A stretch of 64,000 nucleotides of DNA from NCBI RefSeq assembly GCF_003855395.1, contig NZ_CP034015.1:4536001-4600000 (forward strand), read 5' to 3'. This stretch comes from Shewanella livingstonensis (GTDB lineage: Bacteria > Pseudomonadota > Gammaproteobacteria > Enterobacterales > Shewanellaceae). The position numbers and the translations under genes were made by a program. Position 1 is the first letter of the stretch, and each line of letters starts with the position of its first letter. This document shows positions 18,716 to 29,282 of the stretch, one piece after another. Under the pieces are notes generated by a model. It searched no databases. It saw nothing but the letters and a program-made list of their open reading frames with translations, and had not been told where the DNA came from.

Positions 18716-21511
18716 TCACCAGTTCATTGACCGCTTACGACCTACTGGTAACGAGTCGACATAAGCCAACATGGTTTCGTGATCATCCATAATATTCGCA
18801 TTGGATTTAATAATATCGATGACTTCTTCACGAGTAACGGTTTTCTTGCGAGTTGATGTTGTCATCGTAGAGCGAGCAATGAGCGCCATAATGTAGTCAT
18901 AATCGATTAGTGCAGAGCTAAAGAGTACAAGCTCTAGATCCAATTGTTGCAACTCTTGGGAAATTTCTTCGCTCGACTTTTTCTGCAAAGATTTAAGCTC
19001 TATAGCTGTTTCTAAATATGCGCCTTTAAAACCACGTTGTTTGTCAATTGGCATTAAAAGGTTAATGATATTGGCGTCGTCTTCACTTAAATCGGTGTAT
19101 TGATCGATTTTAGTTTTGAGCTTTTGCACTTTTTTAAAGTGGCTAACAAAGTCGATTTTAGCGGCTTCACCTTTTAAATTTGGTACTTGATCAGGTGTTG
19201 CGGTTAAACCATGCTTCACCATAAAGTTTTCTAATTCGTCAACGGCCTCTTTAAACTGCTCAACCACTACTGGAGCAGGGTCAACTAACCAAACATCTTT
19301 ATTAGCTTCTTCACCACTACCTGAAAATTTTGCTATAGCGGTATCGACGTCGTCTTCCTGTAGGCGGAAGTCTAAAATATTACCGTGTGGTTTAGTGTCG
19401 TTTAATACGCGGTTTGTGCGTGAAAATGCTTGAATTAGCCCATGGTATTTTAAGTTTTTATCTACGTATAGAGTATTCAGATATTTAGAGTCAAACCCAG
19501 TTAACAACATATCGACGACGATAATGATGTCGATCTTGTCTTTATGCCCACGGGGTAAGTCTGTATCAGGATATTTGTGATCTTTAATGCGTTGTTGAAC
19601 ATCCTGATAATACAAATCAAATTCATTGATAGTGTGGTTGGTTCGATACTGTTTGTTATAGCCGCTGATAATATTGATTAGAGCCGCTTTCTTTTCTTCT
19701 GGGTTATTTTTGTTATCTTCTTGTTCTTGTTTTAAGTCATCTTGTAGTTGTTTGATATCTTTAACGTTCTTTGCATTGCCGTCTTTATCTTTTGCCAAAG
19801 TTTGCGCTGGTGGCGAAAACACACAGGCGATATTGAGAGGACGATAGTCTTCATCCCTAGCTAATCGTTCCGCTTGCTGTTCTTCAAATAGTTTGATGTA
19901 TTCAATGGCACTATCAATCTTTGAAGTGGCAAAAATCGAGTTGAAACGACGATAGTCAGTGGCTTGGTCGTGTTTATCTAAAATTGCTTTTACCACGGCC
20001 TCTGGTGGCGGGAGTTCTCTTCTAGGTTTTTTCTTTTTTTTGTTATCTGTTTCCTCGTTGCTATCAGTAATCGCTTTAGTTTCTTTACCAAAATAGTCAA
20101 TATGAAAGCTTAGTACGTTACGGTCGTGAATTGCATTGGTGATGGTGTATTCATGTAATGGTTGTTCAAACACATCTAGCGTGGTTACGTTATAAGCGGT
20201 TGTACCATCAATGCGTTTAAAAGATGAGTTTTCATCAAAAATAGGTGTTCCTGTAAAACCAAACAGTTGGTGATTATTGAAGAATGCTTTAATCGCGCCG
20301 TGATTTTCACCAAATTGTGAACGGTGACATTCATCAAAAATAAATACCATGCGTTTATCACGTAAGTGCTCTAAACGTTGTTTGTAGGTGAGCTTACCTT
20401 TCTCTTGTTGTTGCTTGGCTTTTTCACTTGTTTCGTCTAACGCCAAGCCTAGCTTTTGAATGGTGGTTACTATGACCTTGTCTTTTTTAGAATCAGACAG
20501 TAAACGACGCACTAGTGCTTCTGTATTAGTATTTTCTTCAACACACTTGTCTTGGAACTTATTAAATTCTTCACGTGTTTGACGGTCGAGATCTTTTCTG
20601 TCTACAACGAATACAACTTTGTGAATATCCTCATTGTCTTTTAACAGAGTTGAGGCTTTAAACGAAGTTAAGGTTTTACCGCTGCATGTTGTATGCCAAA
20701 TATATCCATTGCCTAGATTGTCGTTAATACTCTCGACAATAGCTTTTACTGCATAGATTTGATACGGACGCATGATCATCAATTTTTGTTCTGACTGCAC
20801 TAAGACCATGTAGCGTCCAATCATTTGGCCTAGGGTACATTTAGCTAAGAAACTATCAGCAAAATCTTTCAAGTTGTGAATTTTTGTGTTGTCTTTATCT
20901 GCTAATTGATAAATCGGCAAAAAGCGTTCATCGGCATTAAAAGTAAAATGCTGGTTTTGATTATTAGCAAAGTAATATGTCCTATTCTCATTACTAACAA
21001 TAAATAGCTGCATAAAACACATTAAGCTATTTGTGTAACCATTACCCGGGTCGTTTTTGTAGTTAACGATTTGCTCCATGGCTCGTCGGGTAACAATTTG
21101 ATGAGACTTTAGCTCTATTTGTACGACAGGTAAGCCATTCATTAGTATTATCACGTCGTACCGATGGTGGCTGTTCTTGGTATTGATGCGTAATTGATTG
21201 ATAACTTCAAAATCGTTTTTACACCAGTCTTTATTATTGACTAGCGTGTAATCCATTGGGGTGCCATCTTCACGTTCAAAAGCTTGACGCTCACGTAGCC
21301 GTTTTGCCGAAGTAAAGACATCACTGGTAATAATTTCGTTTTTAAGTCGTTCAAATTCAGAGTCGGTTAAAGTGACTAAGTTATGGCGTTCGAACTTATT
21401 ACGGAAGTTTTGCTCTAGAGAGGCTTTGTCTCGGATATCAGGGCGATATGTGTATTTAAGATCTTGAAGCTTAGAAATTAAAGCTTCTTCAATTTGTTGT
21501 TCTTTAGTCAT
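18716..21511 (-). pseudogene. hsdR: Truncated type I restriction subunit HsdR with altered Walker A
   Basis: HsdR is the ATP-driven translocase-nuclease of type I restriction systems. The nuclease motif is present (D119, and E133/K135 in QIELKS), as are DECHRSQFGE, GFTGTPIF and QAFSRTNRVL. Walker A, normally TTGSGKT, reads TTCSGKT at 274-280: a glycine is replaced by cysteine. The native sequence ends at DSLPV; the last eight residues (GRKRSMNW) come from the IS66 end, so roughly the last 100 residues of a usual R subunit are missing. No hsdM or hsdS is present. I read it as a dead remnant whose partner genes went with the IS66-side deletion. Confidence 0.9.
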
Positions 21512-22066
21512 ATTACTGTCCTGAAGACTTTAAACTGTCAATTTTACAGCTCGAAGCTGAAATATTATTTCGCTATATAGTCCTATTTTTAAAATAGAAT
21601 TTAGGTACTGATCTTAAGCCATTTATTTTACCATCCGATGCATAACGAAGCATCCATATGAGGTCGTTGCATTCATCAAAAGCGAGACACAGCTCTTGCA
21701 TTTTCCTATTGAAAACATAGAAAACGTCTCTTTTCATTCTAACAGTCTTCATAACCGTCTAAATAACAATTTAAATTTGCGTTTTCTAAAGTCTAAAAGC
21801 CGGCGTTTTTCATGACAATAGCATGCCCTGTTATAAACGGGACAGTTCAGCTAGTTTCTATCATTATCTTAAATAGATTTTCAAATTCAGTTTTTTTTCT
21901 GGTTATACTCTTGAACCAAGCGTTCGCTTTTTAACCAATTTACTTGTCGGTAATCAGGTATATAACTATACAGTGTGAGTTCGTTATTCCCTAGAACCCT
22001 AAATCTTGATTTGATGACTTGTGCTAATGCATTTTATTCCAATGTCTTTTCACTGTAGCAATCCCC
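21512..22066. other. Non-coding region upstream of hsdR
   Basis: About 555 bases without a credible gene on either strand. It must include the hsdR promoter; no operator is obvious. Confidence 0.4.
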
Positions 22067-22219
22067 CAGGGCAACCGCATGAGTGCTTACTTTTTAAACT
22101 CTATGTTTGACCTGCAAGCAAAAGAACTAGAAACCATCCTAACTATGAAGATTTATCGAACTACGGAAGTTTATTAAATGACCTTCTTTTGTTCGCAAAA
22201 CGTTCGCGATCTCGCCCTG
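22067..22219. repeat. 153-bp dispersed repeat, copy 1
   Basis: It begins CAGGGCAACCGCATGA and ends AAAACGTTCGCGATCTCGCCCTG-like sequence (22197-22219). A copy of identical length is at 59604-59756, with conserved ends and a diverged middle. The outer six bases CAGGGC/GCCCTG are inverted. A lone end in the other orientation sits at 13542-13557. Confidence 0.75.
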
Positions 22220-22301
22220 AGCAATCCCCAAACCTAATGCTTATGATGCTTTAGACTGCGATAAGCCTCCCGTCTTTTTAACTTGTACAGAAGCGGTGGT
22301 G

Positions 22302-22400
22302 TTATATGAGCGGCTGGCCTTCCAGCTTTTTACCTTCGGCTTTAGCTCGCTCAAGGCCTTCTTTTGTTCGCTCTCTGATACGGTTTCGCTCAAACTCTGC
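22302..22400 (-). pseudogene. Fragment of a serine recombinase (resolvase/invertase)
   Basis: The 32-codon reading AEFERNRIRERTKEGLERAK, continuing AEGKKLEGQPLI and a stop, is the conserved long-helix/hinge end of the catalytic domain in resolvase/invertase recombinases. Nothing of the catalytic N-terminus or DNA-binding domain remains. It is a fossil beside the active recombinase module. Confidence 0.75.
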
Positions 22401-22483
22401 ATGTAGTGTCTACAAAACTGGGGAAAGATCACTCTTCATAATTAGAGCAATTATAAATAGAAAAATTTCTAATACAAAGTTCC

Positions 22484-23923
22484 CTACTTACTTTCATTTA
22501 GAGATTGCGCAATATCTCTTTCAAATGCAGATAATGATTGTTCTATTAGAAGTAGCCCCTCAGTCATAGTTACTTCTCTACCTTCCAATTGTTGCCTAAT
22601 AAGCTGAACTTGTCGTTTTACTATTTTCACTGAATCATTTAATTGAACCGCGTTATACGTTTTACTGTACCCATTCAAATCAGCAAAGACTAAGTTAATA
22701 TATCTATCAAGCGATTTTGGGTTTTTCTGTCCTACCCATTGTTGTAACTGCATCTTAAAACGCTCAGTGTGCAGTAAGAACTCACGAAACTTATCTGCTG
22801 AATTGATTTCCTTGTGCTGCAAAATGATTTCTTTAAGCTTGTTTGTAATGAACGCATGCCTATATAAGTGAGGATGTAGTTCTCCCTCTATACCTAATAG
22901 TCCCTTCCATATGTTCATATATTTTGTCAGTGTTGCACTCTGAAGCATATGCCCTGTAGTCAACGAGATGAACAAATAACCATGGTCATTAGATTGACCT
23001 ATGGTGCGTTTGATGATTTTACTACGCACCTTATTAATATATTGTTGAATGTCTACTAGTAGTGCTCGTGTAACAGGGATACTTCGAGTGACATCATGAT
23101 CCCTCTGTTTTAAAGTTGTTAATCTTAAGTGCGGGTTTGTGCCTGAATTAAGAGAGTCTTCAATATCTTTCATCTTGATTAAGTGTATCTCGGTGATACG
23201 GGCACCAAGTTGCTCTAGACACTGGTACAAGGCTATGTCACGAAGCCGCTTTTCTCGGTTTGTTTGAGTTTTAATATAGTCCCAAAGCTTGAGTGCGCTC
23301 TCTTCACTAACTGGAAATCTACGCTTAACGGCATCCTTAGTTGGGACACTGGCATGACTAATAACTTCAACTTCCCTTTTGTGCTTAGAACCTTCGATTT
23401 GGATTTTATATATTTTAATCTTAACTCGTAATATATTTTCATTCCCCTCGCCAATGAAGTTATTAAGATCATGACAATTCTGTACAAAACTTAAAAAATC
23501 AAGGCATCTATGTGCTATCTGAACGACATGATTGTTACTACGAGCAAGCTCACCAAACTTATCTCTTTCTGCTTGTAAACCATTGACAAAAAGTGTGAAA
23601 GTCGAGTCCGTAAGTTGGCTGAAATTCATTTTGTTTTGGTAGCAAAAGCGCACTAAATGATGAATATGCGTTGCGTAAGTTCTTAATGTCCCCCCCTTAA
23701 CACGCCGGGACATAACAGAAACTAACAGCCTGAGCATATACATATTTGCCTCGAAGCAAGGAATCCCATTATCGTAAGTAATAAAAGGGGTGTCACTAGC
23801 ATCAACCATTTTCAACTTTTGGTCGAGCGGAGAATAGAAATCCCAACGCTCAAATGCTTTCAAAAGAGTTACTGACACTTCACGCACCGCCGCTATTCTG
23901 CGTGTAACTGAGCTTGGCTTCAA
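22484..23923 (-). CDS. Tyrosine recombinase, fourth gene of the element module
   Basis: The 479-residue protein has the tyrosine-recombinase catalytic pattern in its C-terminal half: Arg in LGARITEIHL, His and Arg in HPHLYRHAF, and Tyr in SLDRYINL. The second conserved His position (usually LGH) reads VGQ, which some active members tolerate. A SAM-like core-binding domain (about 70-170, GGTLRTYATHIHHLVRFCY) precedes it. A C-terminal extension of about 80 residues is coiled-coil-like. Its start overlaps the end of the coiled-coil gene by 44 bases, so the module is translated as a unit. It probably catalyses excision and integration with the other two large proteins. Confidence 0.85.
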   Translation of the reverse strand: MKPSSVTRRIAAVREVSVTLLKAFERWDFYSPLDQKLKMVDASDTPFITYDNGIPCFEANMYMLRLLVSVMSRRVKGGTLRTYATHIHHLVRFCYQNKMNFSQLTDSTFTLFVNGLQAERDKFGELARSNNHVVQIAHRCLDFLSFVQNCHDLNNFIGEGNENILRVKIKIYKIQIEGSKHKREVEVISHASVPTKDAVKRRFPVSEESALKLWDYIKTQTNREKRLRDIALYQCLEQLGARITEIHLIKMKDIEDSLNSGTNPHLRLTTLKQRDHDVTRSIPVTRALLVDIQQYINKVRSKIIKRTIGQSNDHGYLFISLTTGHMLQSATLTKYMNIWKGLLGIEGELHPHLYRHAFITNKLKEIILQHKEINSADKFREFLLHTERFKMQLQQWVGQKNPKSLDRYINLVFADLNGYSKTYNAVQLNDSVKIVKRQVQLIRQQLEGREVTMTEGLLLIEQSLSAFERDIAQSLNESK

Positions 23924-24404
23924 TCTTGCTGTTCATTTCTTGGTATGTGATCTTTCTTTGCTTAACACTATCACTTGAATAAGCCATTTGCCTCAACTCA
24001 CGACGTAATTCACAAATCAAGGTTGATAATAGAAAGTGGCTCTTTTGCATTGTGCCTAACTTCAACTCTAATTCATCAACTTTATTTTTCAATCCCGTTC
24101 GAGTAGACTTTATTGCCTTATATCCAATTACAACGGTCTCAATTGCATCCTTAGCATTAACTCGTAACTCGTCCAACTCTAGAAAGCCTCGATCTAACAG
24201 TGACTCGGATGCACTTTTAAGAGTGTTCAGCGAGCAAGGGGTAATATTTCTTTCATTATCACTGAACTTGGCTAATCCATTTTGTGATTTCAGAGCCAGT
24301 ACTAGCTTTTCAATACCTTTAAAATCTGAAGGAGCTGTAATTATTTCAAGTAACAATGACTTTGTTGCAATGATTTTTTTTTGGTTTACTTCAAACGATT
24401 TCAT
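23880..24404 (-). CDS. Small coiled-coil protein of the recombinase module (TnpC/DUF6262-like by position)
   Basis: The 174-residue protein has an N-terminal helix-turn-helix-like part (PCSLNTLKSASESLL) and a long heptad-rich helix (about 100-150, KNKVDELELKLGTMQKSHFL). Tn554-type elements carry a similar small protein (TnpC) beside two recombinases. The family assignment rests on size, coiled coil and place in the operon. It starts nine bases after the upstream gene and overlaps the next by 44 bases. Confidence 0.6.
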   Translation of the reverse strand: MKSFEVNQKKIIATKSLLLEIITAPSDFKGIEKLVLALKSQNGLAKFSDNERNITPCSLNTLKSASESLLDRGFLELDELRVNAKDAIETVVIGYKAIKSTRTGLKNKVDELELKLGTMQKSHFLLSTLICELRRELRQMAYSSDSVKQRKITYQEMNSKIEAKLSYTQNSGGA

Positions 24405-24413
24405 TGTTAAACC

Positions 24414-26807
24414 TTAATCTAATTTGTTTACTCGAAGTATTAATGTAAAGTCATTTATTTTATGACCCTCATGTTCGATAGTGAAAAACTCTGGTTCTAA
24501 GGAGATAACACCCTCGTCTAAAAGCTCAAGTATCTGAGACTCAAGTCTTTCTTGTTGCTTTAATTGCTCAATGTGCGGAATAGTTTTGTAGTCATTAGTA
24601 TCTCCGTAATCACTGGCAGCATCAGCAATGGTTGATAGCGAAACATTTGCGCTGTCAACACCATAATACTCTGCAATTACATCGGCTAACTGTTGTATGT
24701 AATCAAGTTTATTTTTTTCTATAACATCAATAATGTAAGACGCTTTTACGCCATTTAATACCGCACCAGTTTCACTTTCAGTAATATAATTGTAAAGATG
24801 TTGCACGTCTGTGTGCCCAAGCATCCAACGCAAAGTATCCAAACCATCAAAGCTTTTTGACCAAAAAAATACCATAGTAAAGAAACGACGAAGCTGGTGT
24901 TGTCTAATGTAATAACGACGTTGTTCACCATTCTCAAATGTCACTAATGGGGTTTCAAAATAATCACACACTGCATCCACATGCATATAGAATGAGCGCT
25001 TATTAATCTTATCTATAACAAGTTCTCTTGGGCTGAGATTATTAAATAAAGATAACTTAGACTTATTTAAGCCAGCTCTTGAGATAACTTGATTAAATTG
25101 CTCTAACTTCCATATTATTTGAGCGAATGAGCGAGGGATTGGGCGTTTAATCTTTGCGTTCATTCCATGCTTTCCTCCGTTACCTGATTTTTTTAAATAG
25201 GAGATTAGTTCGTAGTCAGTCTTTTCCCCTATTGCACTCGATGGATCAATATTAGGGTACAAATTCCCATTACTTTTTAGGGTCAACAACTCATCAATGC
25301 GCTTTGCCATTATTGCACCTGTGAGTATCTGAATTGAGCCTATTAGTACATCATAGAGAGCAAAAAAACTTTCGTTATTACGTCTTTTTTTAAACACTCC
25401 GTCTTCGCTGTATGGTATGGATAACCTTTTAACTCCAATTTTTATTAGCTTGTTATCAATTAACTTTATAGCATCCGTGATTACCCATGCACCACGCTCA
25501 GTAGAAGGAGTATTATGAATATAATTTGGACCTTTTCCATAAAAGTAATTCTTATTAGAGTTTTTTCCGGAGCTTTTGATTATTCTTTCAGTGAGTAAGG
25601 AAAATACTGAATTTAGAATTGAATCTTGGTATTTATGACAGAATTCAAAACAACTCTCGATTAAATTAAAGACCAATTGAGGCGGTAATGTTATATATCG
25701 CCCTTTTCTTTTTAGTTTTATATGTTCACTTATTCTTGAAAATGTTATTGCATTCAATACTTGTGGTGGAAATTGGCTTACATCATATCTCCCTTGTACA
25801 GTATTCAAGAGTTTGAGTGCACCAAGAGTACTCCTCATCGAGTTTTCCCCCATCAACTCTGACTCCTCTACACAAGGAATGGCTTTGAACTCTTTTACTC
25901 CATCTATATCTACAAGTTTTAATTCATCAAAATTTGAAACACCTTTATTGGATACTGGAATAATTTGACTATCATATATAAAAGAATGAAGGATACTCGC
26001 ATTGCCTTGCAGGTGAATTTGCATTATTTGGCCTAGTTTTTCTAAGTGAACTTCTCTTTGGTAATAGCTATTCTTGTTTAGCCAACAACATGCTTTTACT
26101 CTATCAATAACTGAAAAATCTAGAACTTTCTCCTCAGGAAGTAATGAACGAGTGATATATGGATACTTTTTCGCAAATGACTCAGCTTCATCGGCACTAA
26201 TACAGGATATTTTTTCTAACAAAAACTTACGAACTTTATTTGTATAATCATATAGACCATTTAAGGTGCCATTTTCGCCGTACTTAACCATTAAAGCCAT
26301 AAGAAAATCAGCAGATAATCCAGACAAATGTTGTTCTGTAAGTTGTATAGCTTCACCATGAATTAGAATGCTATTAATAATCGCAATGATTAATAGAATG
26401 CTTATATTTACCGATACACCTTTTTTGAATTTTCCAGCATTTTCTCGAGGATTATCAGTGGCAGTAATCCAGTATTTAAATGCATTTAGCAGCCGACTGT
26501 GACGTGGATCTGTCAGCTTTAAATTATCATTTAAAGTCACTGCGTCCCAATCTATTGTTCTTTTATAAATAATACCATTATCTTTTATTTCTATATACCA
26601 CTTAGATGCGGAAAAATCATTCAGCAACCAATATGGCTTTAGCTCATTATAGTCATAAATCCCAGTGACATTATTCACTGCAACTTTTAAAGCTCTAAAA
26701 TCACTATTTTCTACAGAAAATTTATATAACCCCCTTAACTCATCACTTGTAAATGCCGAGAGTGTTTTAGATTTATTTACGATACTTTCAATTAATTTTA
26801 TCGACAT
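24414..26807 (-). CDS. Large tyrosine recombinase, second gene of the module
   Basis: In the 797-residue protein the catalytic residues are clear: Arg in MAKRIDELLTL, His/Arg in RQHQLRRFF, His in WMLGHTDVQ and Tyr in HLYNYITES. The long N-terminal region (about 1-450) matches nothing I recognise. A short C-terminal tail follows the tyrosine by about 90 residues. It overlaps the upstream gene by ten bases. Size and layout are closer to TnpB of Tn554-like elements than to ordinary phage integrases. Confidence 0.85.
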   Translation of the reverse strand: MSIKLIESIVNKSKTLSAFTSDELRGLYKFSVENSDFRALKVAVNNVTGIYDYNELKPYWLLNDFSASKWYIEIKDNGIIYKRTIDWDAVTLNDNLKLTDPRHSRLLNAFKYWITATDNPRENAGKFKKGVSVNISILLIIAIINSILIHGEAIQLTEQHLSGLSADFLMALMVKYGENGTLNGLYDYTNKVRKFLLEKISCISADEAESFAKKYPYITRSLLPEEKVLDFSVIDRVKACCWLNKNSYYQREVHLEKLGQIMQIHLQGNASILHSFIYDSQIIPVSNKGVSNFDELKLVDIDGVKEFKAIPCVEESELMGENSMRSTLGALKLLNTVQGRYDVSQFPPQVLNAITFSRISEHIKLKRKGRYITLPPQLVFNLIESCFEFCHKYQDSILNSVFSLLTERIIKSSGKNSNKNYFYGKGPNYIHNTPSTERGAWVITDAIKLIDNKLIKIGVKRLSIPYSEDGVFKKRRNNESFFALYDVLIGSIQILTGAIMAKRIDELLTLKSNGNLYPNIDPSSAIGEKTDYELISYLKKSGNGGKHGMNAKIKRPIPRSFAQIIWKLEQFNQVISRAGLNKSKLSLFNNLSPRELVIDKINKRSFYMHVDAVCDYFETPLVTFENGEQRRYYIRQHQLRRFFTMVFFWSKSFDGLDTLRWMLGHTDVQHLYNYITESETGAVLNGVKASYIIDVIEKNKLDYIQQLADVIAEYYGVDSANVSLSTIADAASDYGDTNDYKTIPHIEQLKQQERLESQILELLDEGVISLEPEFFTIEHEGHKINDFTLILRVNKLD

Positions 26808-29149
26808 AATATACTCTCTTTAAATAGAACTAAATCTAGCGGATTATTGAGCGCTAACTCATAAAGAGGAATAGCCTCTTTTGGTGGTCTTCTATATTTC
26901 TCAGAATCTTGACTCAATAGGAAATGTTTCAGAATAAAATCGGCTGATTGGTACCATTTTTTAATTACTGGTTTAAATACATCTTCTTGGGTGGCATTAT
27001 CAATTATGTGTTGAATAGCCAAAAGAACTTGAAATAAAGGTGTACTCAGCGTAAACACTAACTCATCCAGATTATTGATGTATTCTTTATTATTACAAGT
27101 ATTAGAACTAGCCCGTTCGAGATAAATAGGCAATTCTCCTAAGTTATGATTTTTTAGAAAAACCTCTAGCGATACCTCATTAAAATCCAAAGCATCAAAC
27201 AAATATGGTGAATCCTTTAACGATTTAAAAATAATAGCGTTTTGAAATTGGCGAACCCATCGCTTATTAAAGTAATTCATCAGAGATTGTGGTAAATAGA
27301 TTTCTATAAGTTCCGAACGCACTTCTTTATGCCCTAAGACCTCTGCAACCGCATTAATAGATTGTGTTTCAAGGTAAGTTTGTAAAGCTCTTGCCTTTCG
27401 AATACTACGAAGAGTAACAATCGGTGATAGTTTTTTTGCTTCAGATTTAATTAAAATTAGTTGCCTATCCTCGTTATATGAATCTACATAAAATATTTGC
27501 CTAGACCTGTTTGATTCTGTTAATAGTTTTCCTATGTTTTTTGAACGACTTGCGACTTGTAGATTTGCAGTTAACATGACAAAGCGCCAATCACTACCAC
27601 CATTTATCTGCAATGACTCTCTTGCAAATCTAGTATGCTCAATAAGTACATCAACGATAGACTTAGAATAGTCAGTTAAAACTACTTCTTGCTGTGCATT
27701 TACTGCACCTTTTCGGTTTTTAAAGCTAACAGCTATCCAATGATTCCCAGCCTGTTTCAATCCTACTTGGTTTCCATTTCTATCGAACAACTCCCATTCT
27801 TGAAGCCAACTGGGTGTTATTTTTGGATGTTCAATGATTAAGAGTAAGGCTAAAAATAATAAGGATTGAGATGTAGGTAGACACAATTCTTCTAGTAAAG
27901 TATCTCCTTGAGCGTCGAAGCCCAAATAAGTCGTAGTTCTAGCACCCACACCAAAACCATAATGATAAAAAGTAGCAACGGTGTTGTCTAAATAATCGAT
28001 ACCCATTGGTATAACATTTTTGATTGTAACATTACTTGGATGAGGCTTTATTTTTCCTGTTTCGCGGAACTTTATGTTTCGTTGCAAGCGATAATTTATA
28101 TCCTCAAATCTCTTATTACATACTATGCGGATGTGTTCGAGATCTCGATCAAGGCGTTGATGAATCAAACTTAGCGCCTCGTCATCTTTAATTTCTAACG
28201 GAATATCAACAAGCCATCGTTCGTTTTCTTTTTCACTCAAATCACCACCAATGAAAATACTGTGCTCACTTGTTTTTGGCTCTTTAAACTCAGGCGCTAA
28301 AAAGGGTTTCAATGGCTCATCAATATAACCTGTATCAATAAAGCAATCAGAAAAAATCCTTATCGCACTCTTCCACCTCTTTATAAATATTTTAGGATCA
28401 TTATTTTTCATCAGTGATTTGAAAAACATTGAGTTTAAAACATTCTCCATGAAATCTGCTGAGTTTTCAGCTTTAAATGAATATTCTAAAATATCTTTTG
28501 TTTTACAATGTTCTGTAAACTCGTTAAGCAGGCTAACTAGCGTATATAACTTTGTCCGAATTGTTGCTGACTTATGCTTTTTTGCATAATTACAGATTAA
28601 CATATGAATTTTAGTAGCAAATTCCTCACCATATGTATCATAAAAAGTAGCAAGATGTATCATGTATGAATTACCTAATTTGTCCTCACATGACCAACCA
28701 GAATAATATTTAATTAGAGAGGCGTTGATATTCAGGGATTTATATAAAATTATTTTATCTTTTACATCCTCCGACAGTCTAGTATCGGAAATGTTTATAA
28801 TATTCAAAATCATATTATTATCGTGAGAAAATTTACTGAATATTTTTTTAAAGTTGTAACAATATTTGTAATGAGTCATGGCTGAGCATTCAAACTCAGT
28901 GTAAATAAATCCAATTAATAGAGATAAATGAGCATTTATTTTCACTTCACTATTTTTAATATCGAGTGCATTATATTGAGAATCTAATGTGTAAATACAA
29001 ATATCAATAAAACTTGAATATACATTTATAAATTGGCCGATTTCGCTTTTCTTAACTGTCAAGGAAACGATTTTGTTCAATTCATCTCGATAATCACTAG
29101 ACAAAACATTCTTAAGCTTCGGGAAAAAAGTAAGCTGCTTGGGTAGCAT
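26798..29149 (-). CDS. Large protein with a degenerate tyrosine-recombinase C-terminus, first gene of the module
   Basis: The ATG at 29149 has AGGTG eight bases upstream; a longer frame to 29209 has none. The 783-residue protein has a C-terminal region reading TLRSIRKARALQTYL, then VAEVLGHKEVRSELIEIYLP. This keeps an Arg, the LGH histidine and a Tyr, but the usual HxxR box is not clear. It is probably a structural or targeting partner of the recombinases, or a diverged recombinase itself. It is the promoter-proximal gene, next to the right end of the element and a palindrome at 29201-29211. Confidence 0.7.
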   Translation of the reverse strand: MLPKQLTFFPKLKNVLSSDYRDELNKIVSLTVKKSEIGQFINVYSSFIDICIYTLDSQYNALDIKNSEVKINAHLSLLIGFIYTEFECSAMTHYKYCYNFKKIFSKFSHDNNMILNIINISDTRLSEDVKDKIILYKSLNINASLIKYYSGWSCEDKLGNSYMIHLATFYDTYGEEFATKIHMLICNYAKKHKSATIRTKLYTLVSLLNEFTEHCKTKDILEYSFKAENSADFMENVLNSMFFKSLMKNNDPKIFIKRWKSAIRIFSDCFIDTGYIDEPLKPFLAPEFKEPKTSEHSIFIGGDLSEKENERWLVDIPLEIKDDEALSLIHQRLDRDLEHIRIVCNKRFEDINYRLQRNIKFRETGKIKPHPSNVTIKNVIPMGIDYLDNTVATFYHYGFGVGARTTTYLGFDAQGDTLLEELCLPTSQSLLFLALLLIIEHPKITPSWLQEWELFDRNGNQVGLKQAGNHWIAVSFKNRKGAVNAQQEVVLTDYSKSIVDVLIEHTRFARESLQINGGSDWRFVMLTANLQVASRSKNIGKLLTESNRSRQIFYVDSYNEDRQLILIKSEAKKLSPIVTLRSIRKARALQTYLETQSINAVAEVLGHKEVRSELIEIYLPQSLMNYFNKRWVRQFQNAIIFKSLKDSPYLFDALDFNEVSLEVFLKNHNLGELPIYLERASSNTCNNKEYINNLDELVFTLSTPLFQVLLAIQHIIDNATQEDVFKPVIKKWYQSADFILKHFLLSQDSEKYRRPPKEAIPLYELALNNPLDLVLFKESILCR

Positions 29150-29200
29150 AGTGACACCTAAAAAAATTGATAACAGAATAAAGACTAGTTCACAATTGAC

Positions 29201-29211
29201 AGTTGTCAACT
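29201..29211. promoter_or_regulatory. Palindrome near the right end, possible recombinase site or operator
   Basis: AGTTGTCAACT is an 11-base palindrome, preceded by AATTGACA, giving repeated TTGTCAA-type half sites. AAAGTTGTCAA also lies near the left end (7793-7803). It stands about 52 bases upstream of the first module gene, so it could serve both binding of the ends and autoregulation. Confidence 0.45.
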
Positions 29212-29282
29212 TTCATAGAAGAAAAAACTAAGTCTAGCTTACTGTTTTAATTTAATTTATTGTAGTTTGATAAATATTAAGA

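Larger units (their letters stand above)
16406..18738 (+). mobile_element. Complete IS66-family element
   Basis: Terminal inverted repeats GTAAGCGGTCAATAAA (from 16406) and GTAAGCGGTCAATGAA (complement ending at 18738) enclose tnpA, tnpB and tnpC. The eight bases outside each end (TTTTTTAG and GACCTACT) do not match, so no IS66-type 8-bp duplication remains. This suggests a deletion next to the element, consistent with loss of the hsdR end. Confidence 0.93.

Noticed and set aside
22241..22432. 63-codon minus-strand frame
   Set aside because: The meaningful reading here is another frame, which gives the serine-recombinase helix; this frame is its shadow.
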